A program made the translations under genes and the position numbers. A stretch of 64,000 bases of DNA, from contig NW_025408671.1 in NCBI RefSeq assembly GCF_020360975.1, positions 4,464,001-4,528,000 of the forward strand. Direction: 5' to 3'. Positions 1 to 13,810 of this stretch are shown here, in pieces. Source of the stretch: Hirsutella rhossiliensis (lineage: Eukaryota; Ascomycota; Sordariomycetes; Hypocreales; Ophiocordycipitaceae). Numbering within the stretch: the first letter of the stretch is position 1; every line of letters begins with the position of its first letter. The notes beneath the pieces are model-generated. The model ran no database searches and was not told the origin of the DNA. It was given only the letters and a program-made list of their open reading frames with translations.

Positions 1-451
1 GGCTTATAAGGAATATACTATATATACGTAGTACTATAGGTGCCTTTCCTTTAGCTATAACCCCTAGACCTAACGACAGCCTATTAAGTATACCTTTTAC
101 CTAGAAAAGCACCTAACTAAGGACTATAACTACCTTAGCTATAAGGCTAGCTAAAGCTACTCTTACTTTAAGGTCTAATACTATAACTATAAGGGAGAGT
201 ACCTTATAACTAATAAAGTATAATACGGAGTTTATAAGGGAATAACTAATACCTAATAGCCTTAGCCCCCTTATACTTATAGGGCCCTTAAAGCCCCTTA
301 GGCCCCCTAGGCCTAGCTATAAGCCTATTAGTATTATATAGTATAATACTAATAGGTAGGAAATAGCTAACCTATCGATCTTAGAGTAGGCCCTAGAAAT
401 AAGAGCGGACCTTATCTTATTATAAGAGCCTTACCTCTTATAAGGAACGGT
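1..451. other. Unassigned RIPed sequence
   Basis: TA-rich, without a recognisable domain or ORF. It lies outside the left short LTR (starting near 452) and is probably the remains of another repeat into which the minus-strand gypsy element inserted. Confidence 0.5.
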
Positions 452-606
452 GTTCCTACTATAAATAAAGTAGCTATAATATACTCTCTTAATTATATAA
501 GCTAATAAGTAGTATATTAATTATAGATAAAATCTTATCTTATAAAGTAAGAATCGCTTATTATTTTATATATTATTATATATTAAACGGGTTACCGGTT
601 ATTATA
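452..606 (-). repeat. Short LTR copy (3' LTR of minus-strand gypsy)
   Basis: About 150 bp, matching 12,967-13,124 with mostly C/T and G/A differences. It contains a small inverted repeat (ggaac, 3-nt spacer, gttcc) near its left end. The edges are estimated from where the two copies stop aligning. The right edge near 606 assumes a terminal CA mutated to TA. Confidence 0.6.
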
Positions 607-3600
607 TAATCGGGAATCGAAGGAATAGAGCTAGCTTAGAATGCTAGCTAAGACTTCTTAAGAATACCGGCACGACTAACCTCCTTTAAATACGAATATT
701 AGTAGAACTAAGATACTTTTAGATTTACTTAAGGTATTACGGAATTCCCTAGTCTTAGGGCTATACGGCAGCCTAAATCTAGTCCTAAAAGGTTCTTCCG
801 TTTAGCTATAATTATCTATATAAAATAGTATATCCGCTAGTAGATAGATTAAGTATTATTAACTTTAATACCTCTTCTATATACTAATATACTACTAATA
901 AATTCCGTTGAAAATCCTACCTTATACTCCTTCTTCCCCTTTATTATATAGTCTTATATAATTCCTTAATTTCCTAAAATTCCGCTTTTACTTATATACC
1001 TTAAGAATAGTCTAAGTAGTAAGGTTAACGCTTAGTTTAAGTTTAGTTTAGCTAATACTATAGTCTTATTATTATAAGTCTTCTCTCTTTCTTAGGTCGC
1101 CTTAATAAGGGAAGTAGTTAGTTAAGGTAGCTTTAGTTAGGGCTGCTTTATTACTAGCGCGACCTTAGTCTTATTATCTTATATATCTATATATAGCCTT
1201 TAAGCTAAGTTAAACTAGCGGAGCTTACTTAAGTAAAGGAACTATTACGCTAGCGGCGCTACTATTTTTTTCCTTTAAAGGCCCGCTCTTATATTACCTA
1301 TATCCTAAGTCTATATTAAGAGAGACTCCCTTACCTTTACTATTAATAGATAGTTAATTATTATATAATAAATAGTATCTTATTTTTATTTATAGATATA
1401 TATTAGTAAGACTATGCTAAGGACTTAGTAATTAAAGAGGAAGTTATTAAGCTTAATCTTTCTTATATATATCTAAGTAATTACTATATTAATATACTTA
1501 AGGAGGCCCTTATAATAGTCTAGTATTATTACTTTATTAAACTATAGTAAGAAGTTAGTAGGGTAAAAGGTAGTTTAGTATTATTAGATTATATTTTCCT
1601 TAGTATTCTATTAAGCGGCTTATTCTTTATTTAGCCTTTTAAGCGACTTAGCTTTATTTAAGAGGTCGTCTAATCCTATCTAGCCTTAGACCCCCTTTAT
1701 CTCCTCTATAAGGGGGGATCTACTTAAAGGTAGCGCCGCTAAGGGCTTACTCTCTCTTTAATATTACTTTCTTTTAAGTATACTTATAACTATATTAAAC
1801 GTATATTAGATTTAGCCTAGGAGCCTTAAGTCCTTTAGCCTTTAAAGGGTATTTATTATTCTTTAGTTTAAGTAAATATTAATTAAAGGTACCTATACCT
1901 CTACTTTAACTTAGTAGACTAAGGTCGTATAGTAAGCGCTTATTACTACCTAAAAGTAAGCTAACTAGTTTTATATTAAGTCCTACGCGATCTTATATAG
2001 TTTCCTTTTTATAAGTATTATCTTAAAAAATATAACTATAGTATAAGAGATTAAGGACTAAATTACCTTACTATAAACTTCCTTAGCGTATAGTAAGGTA
2101 TAGCTCTATATAGACGCTACGAGCTTAGTTAGGGCTATAGTCTAGCGCTTTAACTTTACTTAGAGCTATTTTAAATATACCTTTTAATATAGTTTTTAAT
2201 ATACCTAAACCCTTAATAAGTAAGCCTCTTAGACTAAAGTTACTATATTAGCCCTAAGGTAGACTAGCGTTATTATTACTTATCTCCTTTATATAAAGTA
2301 TATTAACTTACTCTTTAATAGTTTAAAAGTAACTATAAACTTAGTCGCTTACTTTATATATACCTTTTAAGCTTCCTTTAAGTATACTACTATAGTAGCC
2401 TTATTAGGTTTAATACTAACTATATTTATATTATCGGTAAAGCTAATAGTATAAATACTATATATTATACTAAGCTTCTTATATAAGGGGGTTATATAGT
2501 ATAGAAATAGGGTTAAAGATAAAGGGGAGCTTTAAGGGACTCTTATTAATACCTAAGTTAGCTTTAAGGTCCTTTTATTAAAGTAAAATATCGATTTTTT
2601 ATTACTTATAAAGCTTTATATTAAGCTTATAAGCTATCTAAGGTATCCTTTAAGCTCTAGTTCCTTTATAAGCTTATTATAGTTAACTATATTAAATATA
2701 CCTTTAATATCTAGCTATAAGAACGATATAATGCCCCTCTAAGCCTAGGTCGTATATACTAGTTTTATTACTAATAGGATCGCCGCTTTTATAAAGCGTT
2801 CCCTTTTATTTCTTATTTATCTATTTAATAGGATATTATTCGCTTTTACTACTCTTATAATCCTTTAAGCTAGTATCTACTTAAGTACTTTTCTTACTAT
2901 AAGTAAGAGGGAAATTAATCTTTATCCCCTTACTATATAGTAGGCTTTTAACCTCTTTATTAGCTTTTAAATAACTATTATATTTATACTATAAAACTAA
3001 CTTAAGAAATATAAGAGTTAAGTATAAGCGTTAAAGATTATAGCTAGTTACTAGACTAAGGCTAAGCTATACTTCTTAATAAACCCTAAAAAGATACTAT
3101 TTAGACCTATTACTTTCTAGCTTACTATCTTACCTAGCGCTACTATAATATTAGCTAGCTAGATCTATTAGTTAACTATAAGGGGCGCCTTAGCTATAAG
3201 CTAAGGTAGCCCTTAAATTATACTAGCCTTTAATAAAAAGAACTTAATAGCTAATATCTAAGCCTTTCTTTTAAAGGTTTTTATTAATTAGTCTTTACTT
3301 TCCTTAACTAGTAATAGGATATAAGTCGGTTTTAGTAGTAGCCTACTATAAAGTCTAGCTTACCTTTTTATATTTTAAAGCTTAGTATTATTAGCGCTAA
3401 ATTCCTTTAAGAACTTATATTAATAGGCCCTCCTTACCTTATAAACAGTTTACTTTTAAGCTATAAACGCTTTATATAGGTCTTCTTAGTTTACTTTACT
3501 CCTTTCCCGCTTATACTTCCTCCTTACCCTCTTAGCCTCCCTCGTTACCCTCCCTACCTTTAAAGTAAACTATATATTACCTTTAAGTAATACTTACCTT

Positions 3601-6014
3601 TTAGCGTAAAACTATAGCTATTACGATTTATATTAAGTTAGTAAAGATATAGTCTAGGTCTTAGTTAATATCCTTAAGTATTTAAAGTATTAGTTAATAT
3701 AGTCCTAGCTAAGATATAGTCTTAGCTTTAACTAGCTTTACTTTTACTTCTTTTTACCTTAGAGCTAGTTTAAGTACCTAGGCCTAGGTATTAACCTATA
3801 ATATAATAGTCTAAGGGGTATAGTCTAACTTAGTTAGGTCTAGGTCGGGCTTAGTATACTATATCTTAGTTTTTAGCGTTACTTAAGCTAGGTTAATAGT
3901 ACTATCTCTTTAGCTATAGAAAAATCTTATATACTTTCTTCTTAAGGTAGTAAGTTTAAGTTATAATCTTATTACCTCTTATATAAGTTATATCGCGCTA
4001 TCTAAGGTTTTATTATATCTATCTTAAAGTAAGTAATAGATATTAAAGTCCCTTACTATTACTATAAGGTACTTTAATTTAATTATACTTAGGTTATATA
4101 ACGCTCTAGCCCTTATAGCCCTTAGTAGTAAGTAAATTACTTATAGTTTAGTACTATCCTTAAAAATTACCTTACTTTAATCTAGTCTAAACTAAGGCGA
4201 CTAAGTCTTTAGCTTAAGCCTTTTATATATATATAGCGTATACCTCCCCTCTTTATAAACTAAGCTATAAGGCGCTACTTTAAAGGGGGGGGGGCGCCTC
4301 TTAGTATAACTTTTACTTCCTATAGTACTATTAAGTTAAAGCTAGCTTAGTAGTAAAGCGCTAACTAAGCTAGCTTATATCTCTTTTATATATTCTAGAA
4401 TAGTACTTTTAGTTATATATAAGTAAGGTTAAGGTAAAAGGGGTCGTTTATATAAGGAGGGAGGCGCTCTATCTCTTAGCGCTTCTTTATTTACTATACT
4501 TATAAATATTATTTATACTTAGTTTAGCCTCCCTAGCCTTACTAGCTAGTAGGTATCTTAAGCTTAACCTCTTATCTTAGCGCGGTCTACTTAGTCCTTA
4601 CTTTTAAACCGCGGTCGATTTAAGAACGCCCTAAGCTTCGATAGTAAAGAGCACCTATTACTTAGTATACGTTTAGGTATTCGCGAACTATTAAGGTTAT
4701 TATAAGTAGTTTTCCTTTACTTTTTCCTAGGCTTTATTTACTATAAGGTAAGTCTAGGTCTACGATAGGTAGTCCCTTTAATATAAGATATAATTATAAG
4801 GGATTTCGCCCTTCTTAGCTTTATATTTATCCTTACCTTTATTATATACTATACTCTTATACTAGCTATAGAATTATATTAATATATACTATTTAGCGAT
4901 ATAGCTATATTTATAATAGTTATAGTACTTTTATAGTTAAACTAACTTATTATAGGGTTTATATTAAAAGATTTATACTTTAAAGACTAATCCTAGGTTA
5001 TAAAGCTTATTAGCTTCCTTTAAGCTACTAACCTTAATAAGTATAGTTATCGCTATTAATATCTTAAATTAATAGTATAGTACTTTAGCTTAAAGGACCT
5101 TAACTTTATTTACTTTTATAATCTTATAAAGTAATCGCTCCTTATTTACTATTACTACCTTTAAAGGGATATTCTTAGCGACTACTATATATATATAGTA
5201 GCTAATTATAGCCTTTAGTCTAAATATAGCCTTAACTTAGCCTTAGTCCCTTTAATAGGCTCTTACTATAGTATTAAATATAACCGCGATATCTTTACTT
5301 TAAAAGCGCCTTACCGCTATAGCGCTTATAGCTTTTAAGGCTATATTTACTACCTTTACTATATCCTTTAATTTATAGCTTAGGATTTTAGGCGGTACTT
5401 TAGTAAGGACTATAATAATCTCGCGTTTATAGCGTACTAGGACTTATTTTACTATAGCTTTATATTAAGTTAGTCCTTTAATCTTAGCTACGACCGCGGC
5501 CTAGGTTTACTTAAGGCCCCTTAAGCCTAAAGCGATACTTAAGCGGAGTTCTTCCTTAACTATCTCCTTAATTATATCTTAGATTATTATTTTAAAGCTC
5601 TTATTTATATAAAGTACTATTAATAACGCGCTATTAGCGCGGCTCCTTACCTTAAAGAGCTATTAAACTATTACCTATACCCTATTAAACTATATACTTA
5701 AGATAAAGCCTATAAGTTTATTATATACTACTTTTTCTATAAGGTTACTTAGCGCCTAGGCTAGTATTATATCGCTACTTTAAGTTTATTAACTTACCTT
5801 ATTAAGGTATAAAAATTTAAGTAGCGTCTTTTTATACTATATACTTTAATTAAGCTTAGTATATTAAGGGCCGCTACTATATTTACCTACCCTTTAGCCT
5901 TAGTATAGTATTATTACTAAGGGTAATTAATACCGCTAAATTAATTCTTAGTATTAATTAGTATTTTAGTCGCGATATAGACTTACTATAAGTATATATT
6001 AGTTTTATAAGAAG
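607..6014 (-). mobile_element. Degenerate LINE (Tad-like non-LTR retrotransposon), minus strand
   Basis: On the minus strand, positions 2,444-2,418 read S-F-T-D-N-I-N-I-V. This is what RIP would make of the FADD/FVDD core of a LINE reverse transcriptase (FVDDINI type). Bases 3,727-6,014 are repeated at 22,865-25,153 with no large length difference, so the high-coordinate end near 6,014 is a shared end, taken here as the 5' end. The low-coordinate end is inferred only from the adjoining LTR near 606. The length of about 5.4 kb is plausible for Tad-like elements. No ORF survives; stops appear throughout. It lies next to or inside the left LTR of the minus-strand gypsy element, so it probably inserted there. 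Confidence 0.6.
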
Positions 6015-8545
6015 GTATTTTTTTTAATAAAGGTAATATAATTAAATATTATATTATTATAAAGTATAAGATATTTTTATAATTTATATAAACCTTAACT
6101 TTATACTTACTTTTAAGAAGGTAATATTAAAATTCCTTAAAAGCTTAAATAATTATAAGGAACTCTTTATTATAGATAAGGTAATTAAGTTCTATATTAT
6201 ATAGCTTCTTTAAATAGAATATAATTAGTTATAGTCTTCTTTTATTATCTTTTTATTTAATTTATACTCTTAAAGTAAAGTTTAATATATTAGTTTTAAG
6301 TTCGATTTATTATTTTAAATTAAAGGTAGTTAAGACTAGTTCTTATATAATATTAAGGGCCGGCGTATACTTAGTATAGTAGTATAAGGCCGAATAATTA
6401 TTTATTTAAAGCTAAGGAGAAAGGAGGAAAACTCTATCTTAGTTACGATAGTTATTTATCTTCCTTAGTCCCTAGCTCGACCTATATTTAAGTGCTATTT
6501 AGCTTAAGTTTAGGTCGAGCTTTACTTATATATAGGTTTACTTTAGCCTAACTTTAATATAGTCGCTATAGTATAACCTTAGCCTTCTATAAGCATAGCC
6601 TATAATACTACCCTTACTCTCCCCTTTTTATTAGTAGTACTTTTATTCCTCTCTTACTACCTTTCTATTATCGCTATCCCTTTTTTCTTAGCGCGCGTAG
6701 TTACTTCCTTCCGCTTTACGCTCGCTTTATCCCTCTATATACTGCCCTTTTATACGCTTATTCCGCCCTATCCTTCCCTCCTTTATATATATACCCCTAT
6801 ACCTTACTAACTATATATATACCTTACTATATATAAATACCCTTCTTTTATCCCTTCTCTCTCTTCCTTTCTTTTTCCTCCTTTAAGCTTTACTCCCTCC
6901 GCGCGCGCGCTCTTACTCTACTTAACTTCTATTACCGCGCTACGCTATATTATAACTACTATAGGCCCTCGCACGCCCGCTAGCTTCTCTACTCCGCGTA
7001 GCGGTACCCCGCTTCTTAGTATACTAAGCGACTATACTCTACCGCCTTTACGCTAGTTAACGCGTCTACTTATATCTCTTAGTAAGCGTAGCGCGACCTA
7101 TAGTTCTACTATATAGCGGCTACCCTATCTTACTTATATTAGCTAAAGAATATCGCTAAGCTTTAAGATATAATATAGTGCCTATTAAAATTAAGCGTCG
7201 CTATATACTTATAACTACTTTGCCTATACTTATACTAAATTACGCTACCTTTTTATTTATTACTCTCCTTTAACTTTATTTAATAAAACGCTAATATAAT
7301 AGTAGTATATTAAGGATATAATCGTTACTATTAATACCCTCTAGGACTATATATCTTAAAGGACGTTTAATAACTACTAAAGTAACCCTTATATATATAC
7401 TTTATTCCCCCTTTAACCTTATCTTACTATTTATCTTTAACTATTATTTTAGTATACTAAGCTTACTTATACTACTATATCTATATACTAAGCTTAAACG
7501 TACCTTAATATCTTAAAGTAATTAAGCGGTAGTTAGGGGGCGTCTATAGTCGGTTAAAATTAAGTTAGTATCCTTAGTATATCCTACTATATCTATATCC
7601 TATTTTATTATATCCTACCCTTATCTTTATCCTTATCTATCTTTTATTACTATCTATCTTATATCTATCCTTTATTTATCTTTTATTATTTTCTTTTAGT
7701 ACTATAGTTTTTCTTTATCCTTTCTTTATTTTTTAATAAGCGTCCCCTATCTCTTACTTCCTTCTCTTTCTCCCCCTTTTATCTTTTATTTCCCCTTCCT
7801 TATCTTCCGCTTTCCTCTTTATCCCTTTCTCTCGCCTTTCCTTTATCGTTCTCCCTTATATTTCCCTACTATCTCTCGAATCCTTCTAAGGCTTCTATCT
7901 CCTAGAAGTTATTTAATAGGTACTATAATAGGTTTATATACCCTTACTATTTTACGAGCACCTATCGCTATCTACCCCTCCCCCTTTACTTCTACCGCGC
8001 TTACTAGATCTCTTTAACGATATACTTAGGCTTATTATCTTCCTTAATTACTAATAGCGGTTAGTAGTTATTAATTACCTATCTAGGTAGTAGGTTCTTT
8101 ACCGCTTAATAAAGAAATTCTATATAGAGCCTCTTATATATCCTCCTTAATATATCGAGCTCTATTATATATAGGCTTACTACCTTTATTATAGTATACT
8201 TTTAGTATAGCTAGTTAAGCTTCTTATATAGCTAGTTAGTTATATATTTAGCTATATTTACTTATACCTTATTACTTACTTTAAACCTCTTTACTAAGGC
8301 TCTCCTTTAGTTCGCTATCTCCTTTTATCTTACCTATACTACGATAATAGTAGTTTATAGGAAGTCGGTTACCTTTCTTATCCTTTAAGCGAGCTCCCTT
8401 ACCCCCCTTACTTTTAGCGCTAGCGGCCCCTCCTCCCTTACTATTTAAACTAGCTCGATATTATATCTATATATTATAAAAAACAGGCTTACGCTTATTA
8501 TTAACGCTATATAGTTATTTAATATAGCTTATATATATAGTAGCT

Positions 8546-8734
8546 ATGCTCCTTAGTCGTCCTAGCTATAGTAAATATATACCTAAAAGTATACTTATAT
8601 TTCTTAGTTTACGCGCTCGGTCGACCTATTTATCTATAAGTAGTATACTAAACTTAACTTCCTTTATACTCTTATTTATTTATAGAACTCCCTTTAAAAG
8701 CTTCTTATTTAGTTCGTCCCTTTATTTAATATAA
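8546..8734 (+). other. Chance 62-codon open frame inside RIPed DNA
   Basis: This is the only ATG-started frame of at least 60 codons in the first 32 kb. Its composition is Ser/Leu/Ile/Tyr-rich, as expected from TA-rich sequence. It lies antisense to the gypsy pol remnant just below the integrase region. I do not regard it as a gene. Confidence 0.6.
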
Positions 8735-8799
8735 TTAACCTTAATATACTATAAAAGTAAAAGTAAGCTTAGAGGAACCTCGTTGCGTATACTACTACC

Positions 8800-10800
8800 C
8801 TTATTATTAGTATTACTTTAAGCGTTACCGCCTTTATTAGCCGGTCTATAATTACTTAAAGGTACTTTATGCCTTTTATCTTAGTTAGTAGTAGTTCGAC
8901 TATAAAGTCTATTAATAGGTATATAAACGGTTAGGACGGTAGTAGTAAGGGCTTTAAGAGTCCCTTTTAAAGTTACCTCTATATATACCCCCTCCTATAT
9001 AGTCTATAGTTAGCGACGAGCCGCTTTACTATTACTAACTAGCTAGGCTAAAAGAATTCTTAGGCTAGTATTACTAAGGTCCCCTCTCTCCTTAAGTATC
9101 CTACCGCCTTTAAGTTATATATCTATTAAGCTATTTATACCTAAAGTATATCTTATTCCTTAGCCCTCTCTCTTTTATTATACTTTAGTTTCTTTAGTAC
9201 CTATAGCCTTTCTTAAAAGTATAACCGTTTCCTAATATCGATTATATATTTACTTAGCTATACCTTTAGTTACTATTTTAATACTAGCGATCTCTCCCCT
9301 TTATATATTACTTAAAATATAGCTTAGTATTCCTTATCTTTTCCTAGCGCCTTTATCTATTTCTTTTATGGCTCTTAGTCGTTAAATACTAATATAAGGT
9401 TAGCTTATTCTTAAGGTATATTTTAGCCTATGTTTAGGTTAAGTTTAAGTTAATTATTACCTTTATTTACCTTTTCCTTAGGTCGTTTAGCGGGCCTCCC
9501 CGCTCTACTAACGCACGCTATTATACTTACCCCTCCTCTACCTACTTATAGCGCTGCTACTACCGCCCTATCTTAGGTTAAGCGTCCTAGTAAGTCGGCG
9601 TATTAGCCCTTAGTAGGGACTAAGCGGCCTTATAAGTATATAGTCTTTAGAATTATCTAGACTACCTACCCTATCTCTCTTTTATCTATTTCGCCCGCCG
9701 GCCGATCTTACTTACGGCGGGATAGCGCGTTAGGCACCGCCGCTAGCCTCCCTAGCTAGAACTCTAGTATAAAGTTATAGGATATAAGCTTTATCGCTTA
9801 TTAGCTTTATCTCTTATTTAACTTCTTCTTTATTATAAAGTACCTTAGGTTATTATAGTTAGTTAGTACTATAAAAGTAAGTATATTCTAGAGTTTTATT
9901 CCTTAAAAGTCTAAGTACTATATAATTATAAGTATCTCCTTATTATAGATTAAGTAGTTATACTTTACTAGGTTTAGTATCTTTAAAAAAAATCTTACTA
10001 GTTATTATATACCGTTTAGCCCTACTTATATTAGCGCCCCCCCTATCGCGTATCTAGAATAGTCCGCTTTTAAGTATATTTCTCTTTTTAGGTTATAGAG
10101 TTATAATACTAAAGCGTTATAGAAAGCGTTCTAGATAAACTTAAACGCTACTTAGTACTTATCCGTTTACTTAAAGATCGCGCTTTTCTTATAAAGGCCG
10201 TTAAGGTATATTAATACTTCTACGTAGAGTAGTATAAAGGCCTAGTAGTAGTTCGCGAAGCTAAGGAAGCTTTAAACTCCTTTTATATTCTAGGGTACCT
10301 ACTATATCTATATTACCTAGATCTTTTCTAAGTTATATCGAACCTTACCCCCTACCTATATAATAAAGCCTAGGTACTTAACCTCTTTTATTATAAAGTT
10401 ATACTTCCTTAGGTCTAATATTAAGCTTGCTTTTTATAGCTTTTAAAGTACCCTTACCGCTTTCTCTAAGTAGTCTTAAAGAGACCTTAATAAGTAAATT
10501 AAGATATTATCTATATACGCTATAATAAACTTATATAGGTATTCCCTTTATATATTATTAATATATTATTAAAAGGTAGCCGGCGTCCTTATTAAGCTAA
10601 ATAAGTATACCTACTACTTAAATAATCTAAACCTTATCTAAAAGGCTATCTTAAACTTATAGCCCTTTACTATCTAGATCTTATAGAACGCCGCTATAAT
10701 ATTAAGCTTTATAAACTACTTTACTTTTATAAGTATCTATAGTATCTCTATAATTAAGGGTAGCGCGTACTTATCCCTCTTTATAATTACGTTTAAGGCC
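8800..10800 (-). pseudogene. RIPed gypsy pol (reverse transcriptase to integrase)
   Basis: Frame-by-frame reading of the minus strand gives FIIAYIDNILIYL around 10,530-10,491, the RT active site with the second catalytic Asp codon turned to Asn. About 1.6 kb downstream in the sense direction is IDFIVELL (8,912-8,890), typical of the region before the gypsy integrase core. Order and spacing fit RT-RNaseH-IN. Frequent TAA/TAG stops, the expected RIP products of CAA, CAG and TGG codons, show it is dead. The limits given are approximate. Confidence 0.65.
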
Positions 10801-12966
10801 CGGTAATTATAGTAAAATTATAAGCGACTATCTAACTTTTAGGTAAAGAGTACTAAGGCCGCGGCTAAGAAGCTACTTAAGCGGATTAGGTTTACCTCTA
10901 TTAGCTCGCTTAGGGTCTTCCTTAGTACTAAGAGTTCCTCCCTTAATATATTATAGAGGGGTCCCTATAATAAGGGGGGCTCTACCTTATCTTTATTTAG
11001 TATTAGGTTAATCTTATAGTCTACCCTTAGCTTATATAAGGGTATCTTTAAAGCCTTCTTTAGTATAAAGAGGTCTAGGTATATATCTAGTACCTATTTT
11101 AGGATATAGTCCGCTAGGTCTACTACTATCTTTAGCTAGAGTACTCTCTCTATATCCTTTATCGTAATCGCTTAGATATTAACTATCCTCCGCTTTCCCT
11201 TATTATCCTTTACTACCCTCTCCCTTTAATATTCCGCTATAAATACTACCGCGCTAACGATCTTTACCCCTTAGATTTATTTTACCTTCCTTACTACTTC
11301 CGATCTTTATAGGCCTATTTAGATCTTAGCCTTACTATACTAAATCCGATCCCTTACTATATTATATATTACTTAGTTCTTCTTTATTTATAGCCTTCTT
11401 AGGAATATATTATAGCTTAGCCTAAGGACTATATATATAAAGGTTTACTCTATATAGCTATTAATATCTATTTTAAATACTATAATTCCTTTTATTTATA
11501 AGGCTAGAGTATCTTTTAAGAATAGTCTTAATTATCTTCTCCTCTTATTAGTAAGAGGTATCTATAGCTTCTTTACTACCCTCTCGCTTACTATAGTATA
11601 ATAATTATAGCTAGTATTTATAAGCGCGTTAAGTCCCTTCTTCCTATTAATACTTACCCTTAGCGTTACTAAGCTTAGTATAAGATAGTCCTTTATTAAT
11701 TTCTAAGCTTCTTACTATTTCTCTCTTACCCTTAGCGCCTAACTTTACGCTAAGGTTCCCTTTTTTCTAAGTTATTATTATACTTAGCGTCCCTCTCTTC
11801 CTTTATTACGCTTACCTTTTAAGGTTCCTATCTCTTCTTCTTATAATAAAGCGCGATATATCCTTTAACTCTATAGTTAAAGTATATTTAGTTCTTTAGC
11901 TAGCTTTACCCTTCCTTTTATTTATTTAGGGCGTTAATACTAGTTATTAAGGTATCCTTATCTTTATCTTTCCTTTCCTAGGGGTATATATCCGCTAGTC
12001 TCCTTTAGTTTAAAGGGGGTTATCTTATTTACTAGACCCTCTTTAGCTTAGCCGCTATTTACGCTACCCGATTAGTATAAGCGGCGAAGCTTAATATAAG
12101 GAGGTTAACTATAGCTAACGCCTCGCGGAGCTAGATTCCTAGAGCCCCTTTTAGGAAGACGATCTAAACGTTATATAGCTAGGACCTGCCTTTAGCCTTA
12201 AAGAGTCTCTACTTAAACTTTAAGAGGAACGCTATAAATATTTAACTTTCCCTTTATTTTATTATCTAGATCGCCGCCGCCGCGCGTAACTAGATATCTA
12301 CGTTAAGGTAGATTAAGTCGAGGTACTTTAGGAATTCCTTTTAATTATAGCCCCTCTCCGCCCTTATTTTATAGTATATAGCGACCGTTTATTATAGCCC
12401 GGCGTTTAAGTAATTATAAATAAGGTAGAAGATTTCCCTTAAGCTTAAGAAGAATTCTTCGTCGATCTTATACTTCTCCTATATATATTATGCTTATAGG
12501 GTATAGTACTATTATTATCTATCGAATTTTCTTAGGCTTAAGAGAGGCTTCCTATAGCTATTCTTCCTTACTACCTCCCCCTTAGTTATAAGCGTCGCTA
12601 CCCTCCCTTATTACCCCTAAGGGCGGTATTAAACTACCTACTCCGCCCTTAGCCCCCTCCTATATACCCGTCTATATTAGTTTATCTATCCTTTAGTATA
12701 TCCTCTTAATCTAGCTAATTAGTTCTTATATCTATAGTTAGCTTTATATTACTTAATGCCTTATCTTTACCTCTCTTACTTATAGCGAGAGTATCGCTTA
12801 CTCTATCGTTAGCCGGGCGTCTAGCCTTCCTATTATTACTCCTTACTATCCTTAGGCTTATTCTCCCTCCTCTAGGTTATCGGGATATCTATATTATATC
12901 CTTTTAGTCTAATCTCTTTCTAGGCTTTATAGCCTTATCTAAAAGGAGCTTTAGATATATTAAGGG

Positions 12967-13124
12967 TATAAGGAATAGTATTCCTACTATAAATAAAGCA
13001 GCTATAATATACTCTCCTAATTATATAAGCTAATAAGTAGTATATTAATTATAGATAAAATCCTATATTATAAAGTAAGAATCGCTCGTTATTTTATATA
13101 TTATTATATATTAAACGGGTTGCC
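12967..13124 (-). repeat. Short LTR copy (5' LTR of minus-strand gypsy)
   Basis: Partner of 452-606. It keeps a few bases less mutated than the left copy (ggttgcc versus ggttacc), consistent with independent RIP of each copy. Its right end coincides with the first base of the ~700-bp LTR of the next element, so the original terminus may be lost or overlapped. Confidence 0.6.
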
Positions 13125-13810
13125 TATTACGGGACACCTTACGGTCGATAATCTAGGTACCTATAACGATATTAGCCTCCCTCCCTAAGGCTCCCCGTAG
13201 AAGAAGGAACCTAGAAGCTACTAAGTAAACTCTAGGAAATTACCTAGAAATCCTAGAAATAATAACTAAGCGGATTACACGGATATTTTATAGAGATTTC
13301 CCCTAAGGATATATTATACGGGAAATATACTATAATTTCCCGAGTAATAATAGTTCCTTAAGGATTATACTAATATTTCCCTAAGAAGTTACTATAAGGA
13401 TATAGCGGGGAAATTATAATAAAATACCTATGCTTACCTAGGGAAAATACTAGGAAATGCCGCTAATACGCTATACTACTATTATACGATTATAAGGTTA
13501 AGATATTACTTAGTTAAAGCCCTAAGTAAGGTCCTACGCTTACTATAGTATATATAGAAGATAGAGAACCTATTAGATCTTAGGCGGGTAAAAAAGAATA
13601 TAAATAGTTATTACTACTCTTACTTTAACTTATAAGACTAGTAGCTAGTCTATATTTAATACGCGTAATAATATATAGTAGCTAGTCTATATAATACGTT
13701 TAATTATATATAGTAGCTAGTCCGTTTAATTACTTATTAAAACTATACCGGATCTAGATAGATAGTAAGGTTAATATACTAGCCCTATACTAAGGGACTA
13801 GTATATAATA
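13125..13810 (+). repeat. 5' LTR (plus-strand gypsy)
   Basis: Aligns along its whole length with 22,157-22,864. Differences are mostly RIP-type transitions, for example ggattacacgg here versus ggattatatag in the other copy. It lacks about 22 bp present near the start of the 3' copy. Confidence 0.82.

Larger units (their letters stand above)
452..13124 (-). mobile_element. Degenerate Ty3/gypsy LTR retrotransposon (minus strand), interrupted by a LINE
   Basis: Two direct copies of a ~150-bp segment lie at about 452-606 and 12,967-13,124. Their right sides share the phrase attaaacgggtt, and their left ends share tataaggaa (TG RIPed to TA). Between them, the minus strand holds Ty3/gypsy pol remnants in the normal order. 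A reverse-transcriptase core reading YIDNILIY (ancestral YIDD) is at 10,494-10,517, and an integrase phrase IDFIVE is at 8,895-8,912. The 12.7-kb span is too long for a simple element with 0.15-kb LTRs. Bases ~607-6,014 are a separate LINE, leaving about 7 kb for gypsy. There is no intact ORF. The outer boundary at 13,124 is blurred because another LTR starts there. Confidence 0.65.
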
